A stretch of 64,000 bases of DNA from Allodiplogaster sudhausi (lineage: Eukaryota > Nematoda > Chromadorea > Rhabditida > Diplogasteridae). A program made the translations under genes and the position numbers. The notes below the pieces were generated by a model that was given only the letters and a program-made list of their open reading frames with translations, was not told the DNA's origin and made no database searches. Position 1 is the stretch's first letter; every line of letters begins with the position of its first letter. Below, one piece after another: positions 34,332-44,637 of the stretch. The stretch is from contig CALZFC010000095.1 of NCBI GenBank assembly GCA_945643635.1, positions 1,263,501 through 1,327,500 of the forward strand, written 5' to 3'.

Positions 34332-35771
34332 CCTTCCCCATACTTTTCCCAACTTCCCCTCATGTTCCCTTTCCAGCGATCACAACCAGCTACGTTCCCA
34401 ATGGCAGTTCCTACGTTATGTTCACGGAGAGGTTGGCAGCAAAATAAATAAAAAAGTTGTAAACTACTGAAGACATTTAATATTAAAACTATCATTAGAA
34501 TTACAGCACCCTTGCGATAATTGATGTGCAAAAAATAATAAAAAAAATCTTGTAGCAACGAGCTGGTCGGCGTGCGCCTTGGCGAAGTGATTCCCGAGAT
34601 CGGGCGAGTTCACGAAGAAAGAGAAGAAGGAGGAGGAGGGAAACGCAGTGAGGATGTCGGCCAAGTGCAAGCACATCGAAAAGCTGCTTGAGACCATGAA
34701 AGAGGATGTTGGAATGATCATTGATTTCCACGCTGTCTTTGTCATAATCTATTTCTCTATATGCTCGTTTCTGTATGTCTCTTTCTACTTCTCTATCTCT
34801 CTCTCTCCATCTCTCTCTGTCTCTCTGTCTCCTTCTCTATCTTTCTCTCTCTCTCTATCTTTGTCTTTCTCTCTCCGATTCTCTCCTCTCTGCCTCTCCA
34901 ATATTCAGATGTGGCAGCTCATTCCCGGCCACATCCACACTCTTCTCTACTTGTGCCTCGCATCGGTACGTTATGATTTCTCTAGGAATTAGCCTTCTAA
35001 TTATTCTGTAACTATTATTTATAATGAAATAAATGGACCATATTGTTGATATTATATATATTTTAAATAATAAAAGATTAAAGATTTGAATTAAAACTAG
35101 AAAAATAAAAATAGAGGAATCTTTCATTTCCCAGATCTCCTCCCGCGACAGCGGCCACGGCCTCGCCCGCAGTCTCTACGCTGGAAACATTCCCGTGGGT
35201 GTCCAGGGCGTGCTCTCCGAGAAGACGAATCTGGTGTCGCAGACGGTGAGAAGGGGCGGGGCTTGAGAGGGAAGAAGTAGTCGGGCTTGAAAGGGAAGAA
35301 GTGGGCGGGGCTTGAGAGTGAAGAAGTGGGCGGGGCTTGAGAGGGAAGAAGTGGGCGGGGTTTGAGAGGGAAAAAGTGGGCGTGGCTTGAGAGGGAAGAA
35401 GTGGGCGGGGATTGAGAGGGAAGAAGTGGGCGGGGCTTGAGGGGGAGGCAATGGGCGGAGCCTGGATTGCAAAGTGGGATGAGCATGGTTACTCATAAGG
35501 GCCGAGTATGGTAAAATATTGTTTGCAGCTGAAGAATTGGTCGTGATATTATATTAGAATTTATGGGCGGGGCTAGTTTTGTCTACTATATCGAAGGTGT
35601 TTTCTTTCACAGTTTCGTTTCTCTCTTACTTCTCTCTCTTTCTCTCTTCAGATCGGCCGCCGTGCTGGCTGCCTGGTCCTCCGCGAAGATTTCCTGGACG
35701 AGAAGGGAGCGCGCGTCTTCAACTGCAAGGACGGCACCGACCGGGCGCAGCTCGTTCTCAGACTCCTCTAG
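34045..35771 (+). pseudogene. GNAT-family N-acetyltransferase, one frame break
   Basis: Exons 34045-34088, 34208-34271, 34377-34431, 34556-34734, 34909-34965, 35135-35245 and 35652-35771. The chain reads ADIVRFLLSDFAKRDALCIA, then SSYVMFTERSNELVGVRLGEV, the helix KHIEKLLETMKEDVGMIIDF, IHTLLYLCLASISSRDSGHG (acetyl-CoA loop position), TNLVSQT and GRRAGCLVLREDFLDEKGAR. This order fits arylalkylamine or dopamine N-acetyltransferase-like GNAT proteins of worms and insects. All junctions agree in phase except within exon 4, where EVIPEIG and the downstream frame (KKEKKEEEGN) differ by one base near 34605. That is either a sequencing error or an inactivating indel. The start exon upstream of 34045 is not found. 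Confidence 0.6.
35255..35462. repeat. Minisatellite of about 25 bp in an acetyltransferase intron
   Basis: Seven to eight imperfect units of GGGAAGAAGTGGGCGGGGCT plus TGAGA lie in the last intron, directly after the donor at 35246. Similar GGGCGGAGC words occur singly in the phosphatase introns at 28560 and 28738. Confidence 0.85.
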
Positions 35772-36467
35772 GCGTGGTGATAGGATCCCCACCCAATTCC
35801 AAACATACCACCACCACCCGGCCAGCCTCTTCAAACCCCCTTTCAGCCCCTGTCCTCAAAAAAAGAAACTCATTCTCATGCTACGTTTGAAATGCAAATA
35901 AATAACAAGAAAATTAAAACGGCACGACTTGGACAACGTTCACTGGATGTGACTGTTGAGCACGGACCTTCAGCCTTTGAAAAAAAGCTCGGTCAACCCC
36001 TATGCTGAGCATGTCCCAACGCGTGACCGAATTCACGCGTTGCGGCTGTCTAATTTTCGCTGCGTTACTACTTCGCGAAAGGAATATTGCACATACGCAG
36101 CCCTGCGTAGCAGCGTTTTCTATGTTGTATGTGTAAAATGTAGCTTCCCGCCCATTTTGAGTTCAAACGGCCACTAAGATTTTGAGTTCAAACGGCCACT
36201 AAGTTCAAACGGCCACTAAGAGCAGCCCTATATGAGCTTCATCATCCCGCGCGGTTTGAAGGTCCGTGTGAGCAGGAAGGAAGGGGTCAGGTGATAAGGA
36301 AATGAGGTGCCAGTATGAAACTGTTTTAGCCGCCGGTCTGCACCATTATTCGTTTTCCCAGATGAAGCAATCACATAATACCCATGCCAACATACAAATT
36401 CCATCCTCTACAGGATTACAATCGGTTCGAAACAACGATAAATTGTTGAATCCAACTCCAAATTATC
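35772..36467. repeat. Intergenic; 22-25 bp tandem repeat at 36150-36220
   Basis: TTGAGTTCAAACGGCCACTA is repeated two full times and once partially (36156-36219). No gene is seen between the acetyltransferase stop and the hydrolase stop. Confidence 0.7.
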
Positions 36468-36838
36468 TCACAACTTGCATCGTTGATGTTCGTCCGGCAT
36501 ACTTAGACTGGAAATGGAGATGCTAGCAAGTGCTCGATCGACTGCCTCCGAGTATTCCTTGGGATGTCGATGGAGATGCTGGACGTGCGGAGAGTCGGCG
36601 AAGCAGTGAACAGCCACCGGAAGGCCACGTCGCACGGAGAGATAAGTGTGGAACTTCTGGAATGGAGAATGTCTTGTGGTACGGTATGTAAATAGATATC
36701 TGAAATAATTTTTTTACACCGAAAAAATATTTTGTCAAAAAAACACTCATAATAATGGTATAGTAGTGTTCATAGACATTTGCATCTTGTTCTCGAGTAA
36801 AAAATTAGCAAATAGCTGCAGAGAGAAAGAGAAAGAGA

Positions 36839-36880
<42 letters not shown>

Positions 36881-38012
36881 CCATACCCTGATCGTATCCG
36901 GCGGACACACCGTGTCCGTGTAGAAGAAGAGCAAGTTACGCGGCAAGTCCACGTGCTCTCTCAGGAAGTGGAAGTTGTCCACTTCAATATTTTAGTTTCA
37001 ATTTCAATTTGTTTATCGCATTCATTTAAGAAGCAGGCACTATTGGAATGTAATCATGTATTCAACGTGGCAGGACAAGAAATTGGGGTAAAAAGAGTGT
37101 AAATAAATAAATAAATAACTAAATAAATAAATAAATAAACCTTCTCTCAAAGGAACGCCTCCGACGGTCAGGGCGAGAAATGTCTTGATTCCCTCACTTG
37201 CAATCTTGAGCAGCTGCAAAATATTCTAACCATAAATTAGCTCTCGAAAATCAGAGAGCAGAGCAAGAAAAGTAAAAAAAAAGTAATGGATTAGAAATAA
37301 CAAAAGTAGAATCTAAATTATATGATAAATGGAAGGAAGAAAGAGAATAACTTGAAGCCTCTTCCACAAAGGATAGATGACGCATCTCTGCCACCAAGTG
37401 GCCCTTGAGAGCCATGCGGAATGGACGCTGTCCAGAACGGTGATGTATGGAGGAGCGACCTCGAAGAGTAAATAGAGAGAGGGGAGGTAGTGAAGAGAGA
37501 GAGAAAGGGAGAGAGAGAGAGAGAGATGAGATAGTGAAAATGGAGAGAGAGAGGAGATAATTAAGACAGAGAGAGAGAGAGAGACAGAGAGGTTACATAC
37601 GAGATATTGAAAGTGGAATTGAGTAGTCATTCTAATTTTTTAAAGTTGATTTTTGTTTCAATGCGGATTGACTCCCATTATAGAAAATAAGGCATAATTT
37701 GAAAAAACACACATAATTTGTCAAACTTTGAAAGGATGCGTGTAAATAGGGCAGCTGTCGAAGACGACGAGGTCGGCGTGGAGGAGGAGACGAGAAAACT
37801 GAGGAGTGAGGAGAAGAGAGACGAGAGTCTTGGTGCCGTTCATACTCATCACATGCAGAATAAGACGACGGCCAAGGAGGGCATCGGCGAGCGAGGAAGA
37901 GAGGCCAGAGACGTCGAGGTTGTTCTGTAGAGTTATAATGATAATGGTAATAGTAATAATAATAATTATTATTTTTATTATGATTATAATAATAATAATT
38001 ATTATTATAATG

Positions 38013-38059
<47 letters not shown>

Positions 38060-38478
38060 TATTATTATTATTATTATTATTATTAATATTGTTATTATTA
38101 GTTATTACATTTGTAAATAATGTGAAGGCGACAGAGTAAGAGAAAGAGAAAGAAAGAGAGATATGGAGAGTGGCTAGAGAGGAAAAAAAAAGAGGAAGAC
38201 AAAAGACTAGCCGAAAGCCCATGAGAATAGACAACAAACGGCGCAGTGTAGGCGATCGACTCGATGCCCTTTTGCGCGTAGAATTCGGCGTATTTCGCGA
38301 GATTCCGTCGGGTGGCTCCTGTCAATGGAGGGCATGTTAAGATCGAAGCGTGTTCTGATAAGTTCAGATCTGAATGAAGAATACAAGCTAAATTGACTGA
38401 TTGACTGACTGATTTTGATTGATTACAAGCTAAATTAACCAGCCCATCCGAGGAGAAGAACAACATGTGATCTTGACA
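36468..38478 (-). CDS. TMEM53/DUF829-like alpha/beta hydrolase
   Basis: Seven exons (38478-38440, 38318-38236, 37924-37727, 37459-37352, 37213-37141, 36981-36887, 36656-36468) join in unbroken phase for about 261 residues. Landmarks follow the DUF829 family: VVLLLGWAGATRRNLAKYAE near the N-terminus, RLILHVMSMNGTKTLVSLLL (nucleophile-elbow position, here with Asn-Gly-Thr), FDSCPIYTHPF, FFYTDTVCPPDTI and the His motif SPHVQHLHRHPKEYSEAV. The human family member sits at the nuclear envelope and its enzymatic activity is little known. One more N-terminal exon should lie upstream of 38478; I did not find it. The usual length is about 270-280 residues. Confidence 0.8.
37931..38108. repeat. (AAT)n / (ATT)n trinucleotide repeat
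   Basis: Imperfect AAT and ATT triplets with a switch of orientation near 38060, inside an intron of the hydrolase gene. The arms can pair as a hairpin. Confidence 0.9.
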
Positions 38479-38588
38479 CTGAAAAGCGCGGCTTCAACTG
38501 CTCGAGGCATCGCTTCCGAAATTTGGCATTGTCTTTTATTTTTTTAAATACCTCGAGTGTACATAGATCAGGTGAAATATGTAATTAC

Positions 38589-38627
<39 letters not shown>

Positions 38628-38630
38628 TTA
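38589..38630. repeat. (AT)n microsatellite
   Basis: Pure TA dinucleotides upstream of the hydrolase exons. Confidence 0.9.
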
Positions 38631-38880
38631 TATATCAAATATTTCTAAATAAACAGATAAAAGAAACACAGCAAATTAAGGGAATCGAACATCATCTTCA
38701 AGCTTAAATGCAAATCCTCCATTTCCCTTACAATTAGCGCAGGCGACGAAAACCAGTTTAAAATGCGAGAAGAGTGGACAATCACATACTCGGCATATCA
38801 AGACGATTGTAAGTAGCTTGGTTTGCAAAGAGTGATTAGTTATCTTGTGTCTTGTGCAAGCGGTGAGGAGGGATCATAGA

Positions 38881-38938
<58 letters not shown>

Positions 38939-39810
38939 TAAAAGTTCTCTTATTTTCTCCGTCTCTTAAATCATTCCTCTCATTCTCTCTCAATCACTTC
39001 AGCTTTAATCTTTTGTCCTCGCCAGAAAAGGATAGATTACAAGGTTTTCTCGCTCTCACCAAACTGGCCTCTCACACAAACTGGCCTCACCACAAAAAAG
39101 TCAACTAAAATATACTCGGCAGAAGTGTATTGTCTCCAAATGTCTCAGTGTCGATATGGCGAAAGAAGATGCGGATAGGGCGTGCAAGAGGCCAGAGTCA
39201 GCGGAGTGCACCACGAAAGACAACGTCACAGGAGGAAGAGTGGCCAGGAAAGCCTATCTGTTTTGTGTTTCTTACATCCAATGCAAGCGAAGTGCAACCA
39301 TACTCAAGAAGTACATGGAAATAGAGTAAACTGAGAGCATTAGCCCGCAAGACATTAATATATTAGGAAATCATCTAGTAAATCTCTGTGTGTAGCACTT
39401 TATTTTCATAGGTAAGAAATTATTTATTGCATTCGGATCGAACAACATTGTGCAGCGAGTCTTTCAATGAGTATTGCCATTCACAGAGAAATAGGGGAGA
39501 GTCTGGGAAGGGAGAACGAGAGAGGGCAGCAATCACTTGATATCTCACTCTATGAAATTTCTGAGGATACACACGTGTGCCATATTTTTGCACTTAAAAA
39601 TCACTAATTTTGCTTCGGCCTTTCTTTAATGGCCCCTCAAAACGATTAGGTTAAAGGGGGTTAATTCTACAGGAATAGCCGGGGCAGGTCCGGAGGGTTC
39701 AATGGCATAAAATTACGCATTTCTAACTTAACAAAATTAGCCTAAATTAACATTGAAGTTCAAAATCATACACGTATTTCATAGTTCGGTGATGGTAAGA
39801 GACAATGGGG
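38631..39810. other. Intergenic; 3' flank shared with other duplicons
   Basis: A GA tract (38880-38938). 39120-39480 is homologous to 42650-42950 and partly to 50800-50900 (shared TTATTTATTGCATTCGGATC or close variants), marking the downstream end of the endophilin-plus-small-gene unit. Confidence 0.6.
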
Positions 39811-40200
39811 TCAACAGTACGAGCCAGTTTCCTTCCTTCGCCGATAGAGCCATTGCTTCAGTGTTTTGGCTCCATGAGTGTAGTCGGGGACTTGGCTCAT
39901 GATGTACTTTACCGTAGCGATGGAAGTCATGTGCTTGGCCAAGGGGTTGTTGTCGTCGAAGAGCTTCTTGACGGCAGTGAGCAACTGCCGTTTGACTGCC
40001 ATGTCAATACGGCCCTTCCTCTTCTGCTTCTTCTCATCCTGGTTAGAGGCAGGGCGAGGAGCGCGGAGAGACGGGGAGGAGAGGGCTGATCCGGCCAAGC
40101 CATTGCTGACTTCGCAACCACAGGAGGCGAGAGCGTAGCGTCGATGCTGAAAGTATCTTTTTGTAAGATATCTCCCACTGCGATATCGTCTCCCCTTCAT
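39811..40200 (-). CDS. Small basic protein S1, unrecognised
   Basis: Single-exon frame of 129 residues. The N-terminal half is low in conservation and rich in Arg and Ser. The C-terminal half matches paralog S2: AVKRQLLTAVKKLFDD, NPLAKHMTS, YIMSQVPDYTHGAKTLKQWL and an end with KETGS. Protein-level conservation with many silent and conservative changes argues for a real coding gene. It lies 278 bases downstream of the endophilin-derived gene L on the same strand, as S2 lies just downstream of gene M. I know no family for the YIMSQVP-Y-HGA motif. The C-terminal half looks like a small helical domain; a nuclear role would be only a guess from the KKQKRK stretch. Confidence 0.6.
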   Translation of the reverse strand: MKGRRYRSGRYLTKRYFQHRRYALASCGCEVSNGLAGSALSSPSLRAPRPASNQDEKKQKRKGRIDMAVKRQLLTAVKKLFDDNNPLAKHMTSIATVKYIMSQVPDYTHGAKTLKQWLYRRRKETGSYC

Positions 40201-40478
40201 AATTATTGATTCATCCTATATATTACTAAATTATAGCCACTTTGCTATTTTTACTGTTATCATTATCCTCTAAACAAGCGTACTTACCTTATGTTCAGTA
40301 ATAAATAAACCAATCAATCAATCAAGTATATGTATATTGGCGTCAGCGCGCTGCCGCTATTTGGGGTTTTTTTTAAATATTAGTTTCACGCTTACTAACT
40401 TGTCTCGATTTTTACAAATTTTCACAATAAGTGTACTACTAAACTTTGCCTAAATTAGATATTCTGCTAATTTGGTAC

Positions 40479-41572
40479 TTAATTTGCATACACGTACGAG
40501 ACTTGGAAGAATGCAGCCCGGCCATTGCAGCGGCCCTCGTACCAGTTCTCGCTGATCTGCGAGACCAGTTCGATCAGTGCGCCCGCCTGGAAGATGAAGA
40601 AATCAGTCACTTTTGAATTTAGAGCAATTAAAAATTAATTAAATTAATACTTATTATAACTTCTAATAAAAAAAATTAATTTGTTGAACAATTCTTAAAC
40701 ACGAAATGCTCGCCTTAAAGTCAACTTCCGTGTCATTCTGCGCTTCGAAGTCTAAGAGAGTGGGGGTGGATTCTGGAAAGAGTTCTCTCCAGATCTCTCT
40801 AGATTCTCTCTTTCTCTTCTCTCCCTCTCTCCATCTTCTTCTTTCTCTACTTCCTTCCCCCACTTCTCTCCCCCCCCACTCCTCTCTCTCTCCCTCCCTC
40901 TCTCTCTCTCTTTCTCTCTCTCTCTCCATCTCTCTCCCTCTAACCTGCTGCCTTCTGCGGGAGTGCCTCCGCCTGCTGCTGATGCCACCCTCCTCCATTC
41001 ACTGCTGGTTCTGCATTCCCCGCGGCTGGGGACAAGGCTGGAGGAGGCGCGAACTTTCCTTTCAGCTGTTGGTGGAGAATCTTGAGTACTTGCGCAGTCA
41101 GTTGATGGAAGTCGAGCTGCGATTCGACCAGTGCAGACAGTTGCGACACTTGTACCACCTGGAACAATCTTTCTCTCTTTCTTTTCCTCCTTCTCTCTCT
41201 CTTTCTCTCTCTCTCTCGTTCTCTCTCTCTCGTTCTCTCTCTCTTTCTCTCTCGTTCTCTCTCTCTCTCTCTTTCTCTCTCTCCTCTCTCTCATGCTGAC
41301 ATCCTTCAGTTCGTTGTTCTGGAGATGAGAGAGTGGATCGATAAAGTTCCGCCTGATCGTATCCTCCATTTGATACTTGATGTCAGCGAGTTGACGGTAC
41401 GCTTCGCCAGAGTCCACGAGAGCCTTAAAAGAGCCAAAAAATTCACTCTTCAATCAATACGCATCTTTTTGCCTTACTCAAGGGCGAGAGAGCATGTGAT
41501 TTGGAGAGATGCCCACTACAATAGCCCTGTTTTTCGACTCCATTTTTCGCCCCTACCTCTCTCTCTCTCTCA

Positions 41573-41613
<41 letters not shown>

Positions 41614-42366
41614 TGCCCAGATCCGAGTCCTCTCCCAGCTTAATAGCGTATTTCGTCAGTGTCTCCGAGAGTAGTACCTCTGTCTGCACATACGGATAAG
41701 GCTGCGAACTTCATACATATAAGTTTATTTTATTATATTACCTAAATAAATATTACCCTAGATGAATAAATATATTATATTACCCAAGATGAATAAAAGA
41801 AGAGAAAAAGAAGCCGTAAAATCGTATATTATATATCACATGCACTAAACGATAACTAGCTTTAAATTAACATGTGTTTATTATTCAAGCACATTTCAGG
41901 TAGATAACCACTTGCGGCGCATCCTCCGAGGCTCGATTCGAAGCGCGTTGCTTGCGGTCGGCACGGTACAACTCGAGCAGGTACGCCATCGACGGGATGG
42001 CGTCATCATTTTCAGCCACCTCAAATAGAAGAGGTATTTGCAATCTTATTCATCTCACAATAATAACATTTACGCTCTTATTAACCTTATAATGCCAAAA
42101 AAAACCAGAGAAATAATCGCTGATATGCAAACTCTTCGCGAAAACCTATTCAGCCATTTCCTTGAATTTCCAAAAAGCGAAAGTTTCAAGTAATATAGAC
42201 TGATACAGACTTCGAGGTTCACTCGGAGAACAGAATATAATCACTTTCTTACCGTTTCATTGCTGTCGAAGAACACCGGAATCGCCTTGGGTTCACGAGT
42301 CCTGAGAGCCTTGTAGAGAATGGCGTCTTCGCTTAGCGCCTCATCGACTTCTGGAGCGGGTGCCAT
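40479..42366 (-). CDS. Endophilin-derived protein L (271 aa, new N-terminus, one SH3)
   Basis: Seven exons (42366-42253, 42019-41912, 41701-41612, 41423-41301, 41158-40945, 40772-40714, 40586-40479) join in perfect phase. Residues 1-74 are a module absent from canonical endophilin (MAPAPEVDEALSEDAILYKA, then AYLLELYRADRKQRAS). Residues 75-180 are pieces of the BAR domain ([50 protein letters not shown]). Then come a Pro-rich linker and an SH3 ([20 protein letters not shown]) with a shortened start (AKALF reduced) and an altered end (FFQVSYVYAN). Exon 5 fuses two exons that are separate in the canonical gene. The amphipathic helix, the [13 protein letters not shown] segment and the [11 protein letters not shown] exon are missing. 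The intron after exon 6 begins with GC. Membrane bending by a BAR dimer is unlikely; SH3 binding may persist. Confidence 0.75.
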
Positions 42367-43301
42367 CGGAGGAATCACTCGCTTTCGTGTGTAGTTACTC
42401 AGGGCTTAGCCTGAATTGGGCAGGTTTAATTAATTAGAAAAAAAACAACAAATCGAAAGTGAATACAAGAGGGCATTGCGATCAGAGAAATATGGAAAAA
42501 AAATGAAGTGGATGGGGGGGGGGTTGCCCCGGGGGCAATGGTCTGAATCTGGTGTCCATAAACTGCGTCAGTAAGCTTTTTTTTCAAGCACCAATTCTTT
42601 TTTATTTAGTGATGATAATAAACTAACCACGACATATGCTTTCTTTTCTTTCACAACAGTTTATTGTCTCCAAATTGTTCAGTGTCGAGACGGGACAAGA
42701 GCATGCGGAAAGGGTGAGGAAGAAGGAGTATACGGCAGGAGGGATATGGATATGGTACGGTCAAATTCCACCCATTTCGAGGCAGATATTGATTAATTAA
42801 ACGTATTGGGTTCGATGGCCTCTTTTGAAAGCGATATTAGGTAGTCGTTTCGTGATACATAACGAGTATTTCCTCTGTGTGTAACATTACATTTTCATAG
42901 GTAATAAATCATTTATTGCAACGAGTCCGGCAATGAGTGACAAACATTCACAAAGTAATAAATGGGAGTGGATGTGGGGAGGGAGAAGAAGAGTGGTTCA
43001 GCTGTCACTAGATACCGCTCTTTATTGATTTCTGAGGATAGATATGAGTGCCATATTTAAGGATTAAAAAAATCACTAATTTTACCTTGACCTTTCATTA
43101 ATGGCTTTCATTGAAGGGGAGGGGGGGGGAAACAATTGCACAAGAGGAGTCGGGCCTGGTCCGAGTGGGGGGGGGGGGGGTATAACTTACGTTAATTTGC
43201 ATAAATTAGTATTAACTTGACAAAATTTCTGAAATTAACACAAGTTTAAAATGATACACCAATTTCACGGTCCAAGGAGTCAGGAATGGGAGACCGGGGG
43301 T
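42367..43301. other. Intergenic between L and S2, with poly-G runs
   Basis: No gene. G homopolymers lie at about 42518-42527, 43116-43130 and 43167-43180. 42650-42950 is the flank shared with 39.1-39.5 kb. A TTCAG-G acceptor about 45 bases before the L start could be a trans-splice site. Confidence 0.5.
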
Positions 43302-43709
43302 TCAATACCATGAATACCACGAGCCAGTCTTCTTCTTATGGAGCAAAAGGAAAGCCTTCAGAGTCATGGCTCCATGAGGGTACTCGGGCACTTGGCTCAT
43401 GATGTACTCGAACGTATCGAGCGAACTCATGCGCTTGGCCAAGGGGTGCTTGTCGTCGATGAGCTTCTTGGATGCGGCGAGCAACTGCCGCTTGACTGCA
43501 CGGCCAACTTTTTTGCCCCGCCGCCTCTTCTTCGAGCCCTCCTCGATCCTCTCACCCTGCTTAGAGGGAGAAGAGGAAGACGCAGGGCGAGAAGCGGTGA
43601 GAGACACAGGAGGAGGAGAGGGCGGAACCGGAGAAGGCACACGTGGCGTCTGCGCCACATCAGAAGGCGAGCACTTAATCTCCATGCTGAAAGTGCACAT
43701 TTTGCTCAT
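43302..43709 (-). CDS. Small basic protein S2, unrecognised
   Basis: Single-exon frame of 135 residues. The N-terminal part is rich in Pro and Ser (PRVPSPVPPSPPPVSL), followed by a basic patch (KKRRRGKKVGR) and the conserved half shared with S1: AVKRQLLAASKKLIDDKHPL, AKRMSS, YIMSQVPEYPHGAMTLKAFL. The start lies 71 bases after the stop of gene M on the same strand, a spacing typical of nematode operons, where the second gene is trans-spliced to SL2. Function unknown. The basic patch would suit nuclear import or nucleic-acid binding, but this is inference. Confidence 0.6.
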   Translation of the reverse strand: MSKMCTFSMEIKCSPSDVAQTPRVPSPVPPSPPPVSLTASRPASSSSPSKQGERIEEGSKKRRRGKKVGRAVKRQLLAASKKLIDDKHPLAKRMSSLDTFEYIMSQVPEYPHGAMTLKAFLLLHKKKTGSWYSWY

Positions 43710-43780
43710 TTAATATTTACTCTGCTAATTTGACTTAATTTTCATTAACTTTCATATTTCCACAGTTGGAAATTACACCC

Positions 43781-44590
43781 TTAAGTAATACATAAAATAG
43801 CTGCGTAAGATTCTCGAGAACGGGCATTGAGAAGACGTGCCCCGGATGAGGCTGGCAGCTCACATGTCTCATTCTTACAGCGAATTTATCTGGCTGAGAA
43901 TGGGGGACATTTAATTTCAGTGAAAGCCACTAATGAAAACATCCACAAACTCCATAATTATTCTAATACCTGTCTCTCTTTCTCTCTATCTCCCATCTTT
44001 CCACTCCCACTCTCTTCATCATCTGTCTCTCTCTCATCTCTCTCTCTCTCTCTCTCTCTGTCTCATCTTTCTCTCTCTCTCTTCATCTCTTTCTCTCTCT
44101 CTCTCTTCATCTCTTTCTCTCTCTCTCTCTCTTCATCTCTTTCTCTCTCTCTCTCTTCATCTCTTTCTCTCTCTCTCTATCTCTCTCCAACCTTGTTCAG
44201 ATCCTCTCCCAGGTTCATCCCGTATTTCATCATAGTCGCCGAGAGGAGTCCCTCTTCCGTCTGTGTGCATCTCGACGTCTGATTGTGAGTTCTTCCGTGC
44301 ACCTTGGAAACGGCGCCAATATTTGCCACCTTTGCCTTTCTATTCGTGCCCTTGGGCAACAAACAAACAAGTCTATTATTTTATATTACTTAAACGCATT
44401 ATATTACCCTTGATGAATTTATTATGCTCCTCTAGATGTATTATATTACAGTGGATAAAAGAATAACACTATTTCGTCTTTCGATTAGCATCAAGTCACT
44501 TATATATATATAACAAGGCTTAAATATCTGCTTTCCTTGATTGCGAAGTAGGATATATATATATATATATCCTACTTCGCAATCAAGGAA

Positions 44591-44637
<47 letters not shown>

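Noticed and set aside
35255..35462. Regular repeats resembling a CRISPR array
   Set aside because: Units are contiguous with no unique spacers, and the setting is a nematode intron; it is a minisatellite.
35652..35771. CX5R-like motif NCKDGTDR resembling Sac or INPP4 lipid phosphatase loops
   Set aside because: The surrounding exons follow the order and landmarks of a GNAT acetyltransferase, and the motif lies at its C-terminal strand where no phosphatase fold precedes it.
37632..38237. 201-residue Asn/Tyr-rich frame
   Set aside because: It reads through the AAT/ATT repeat inside an intron of the TMEM53-like gene.
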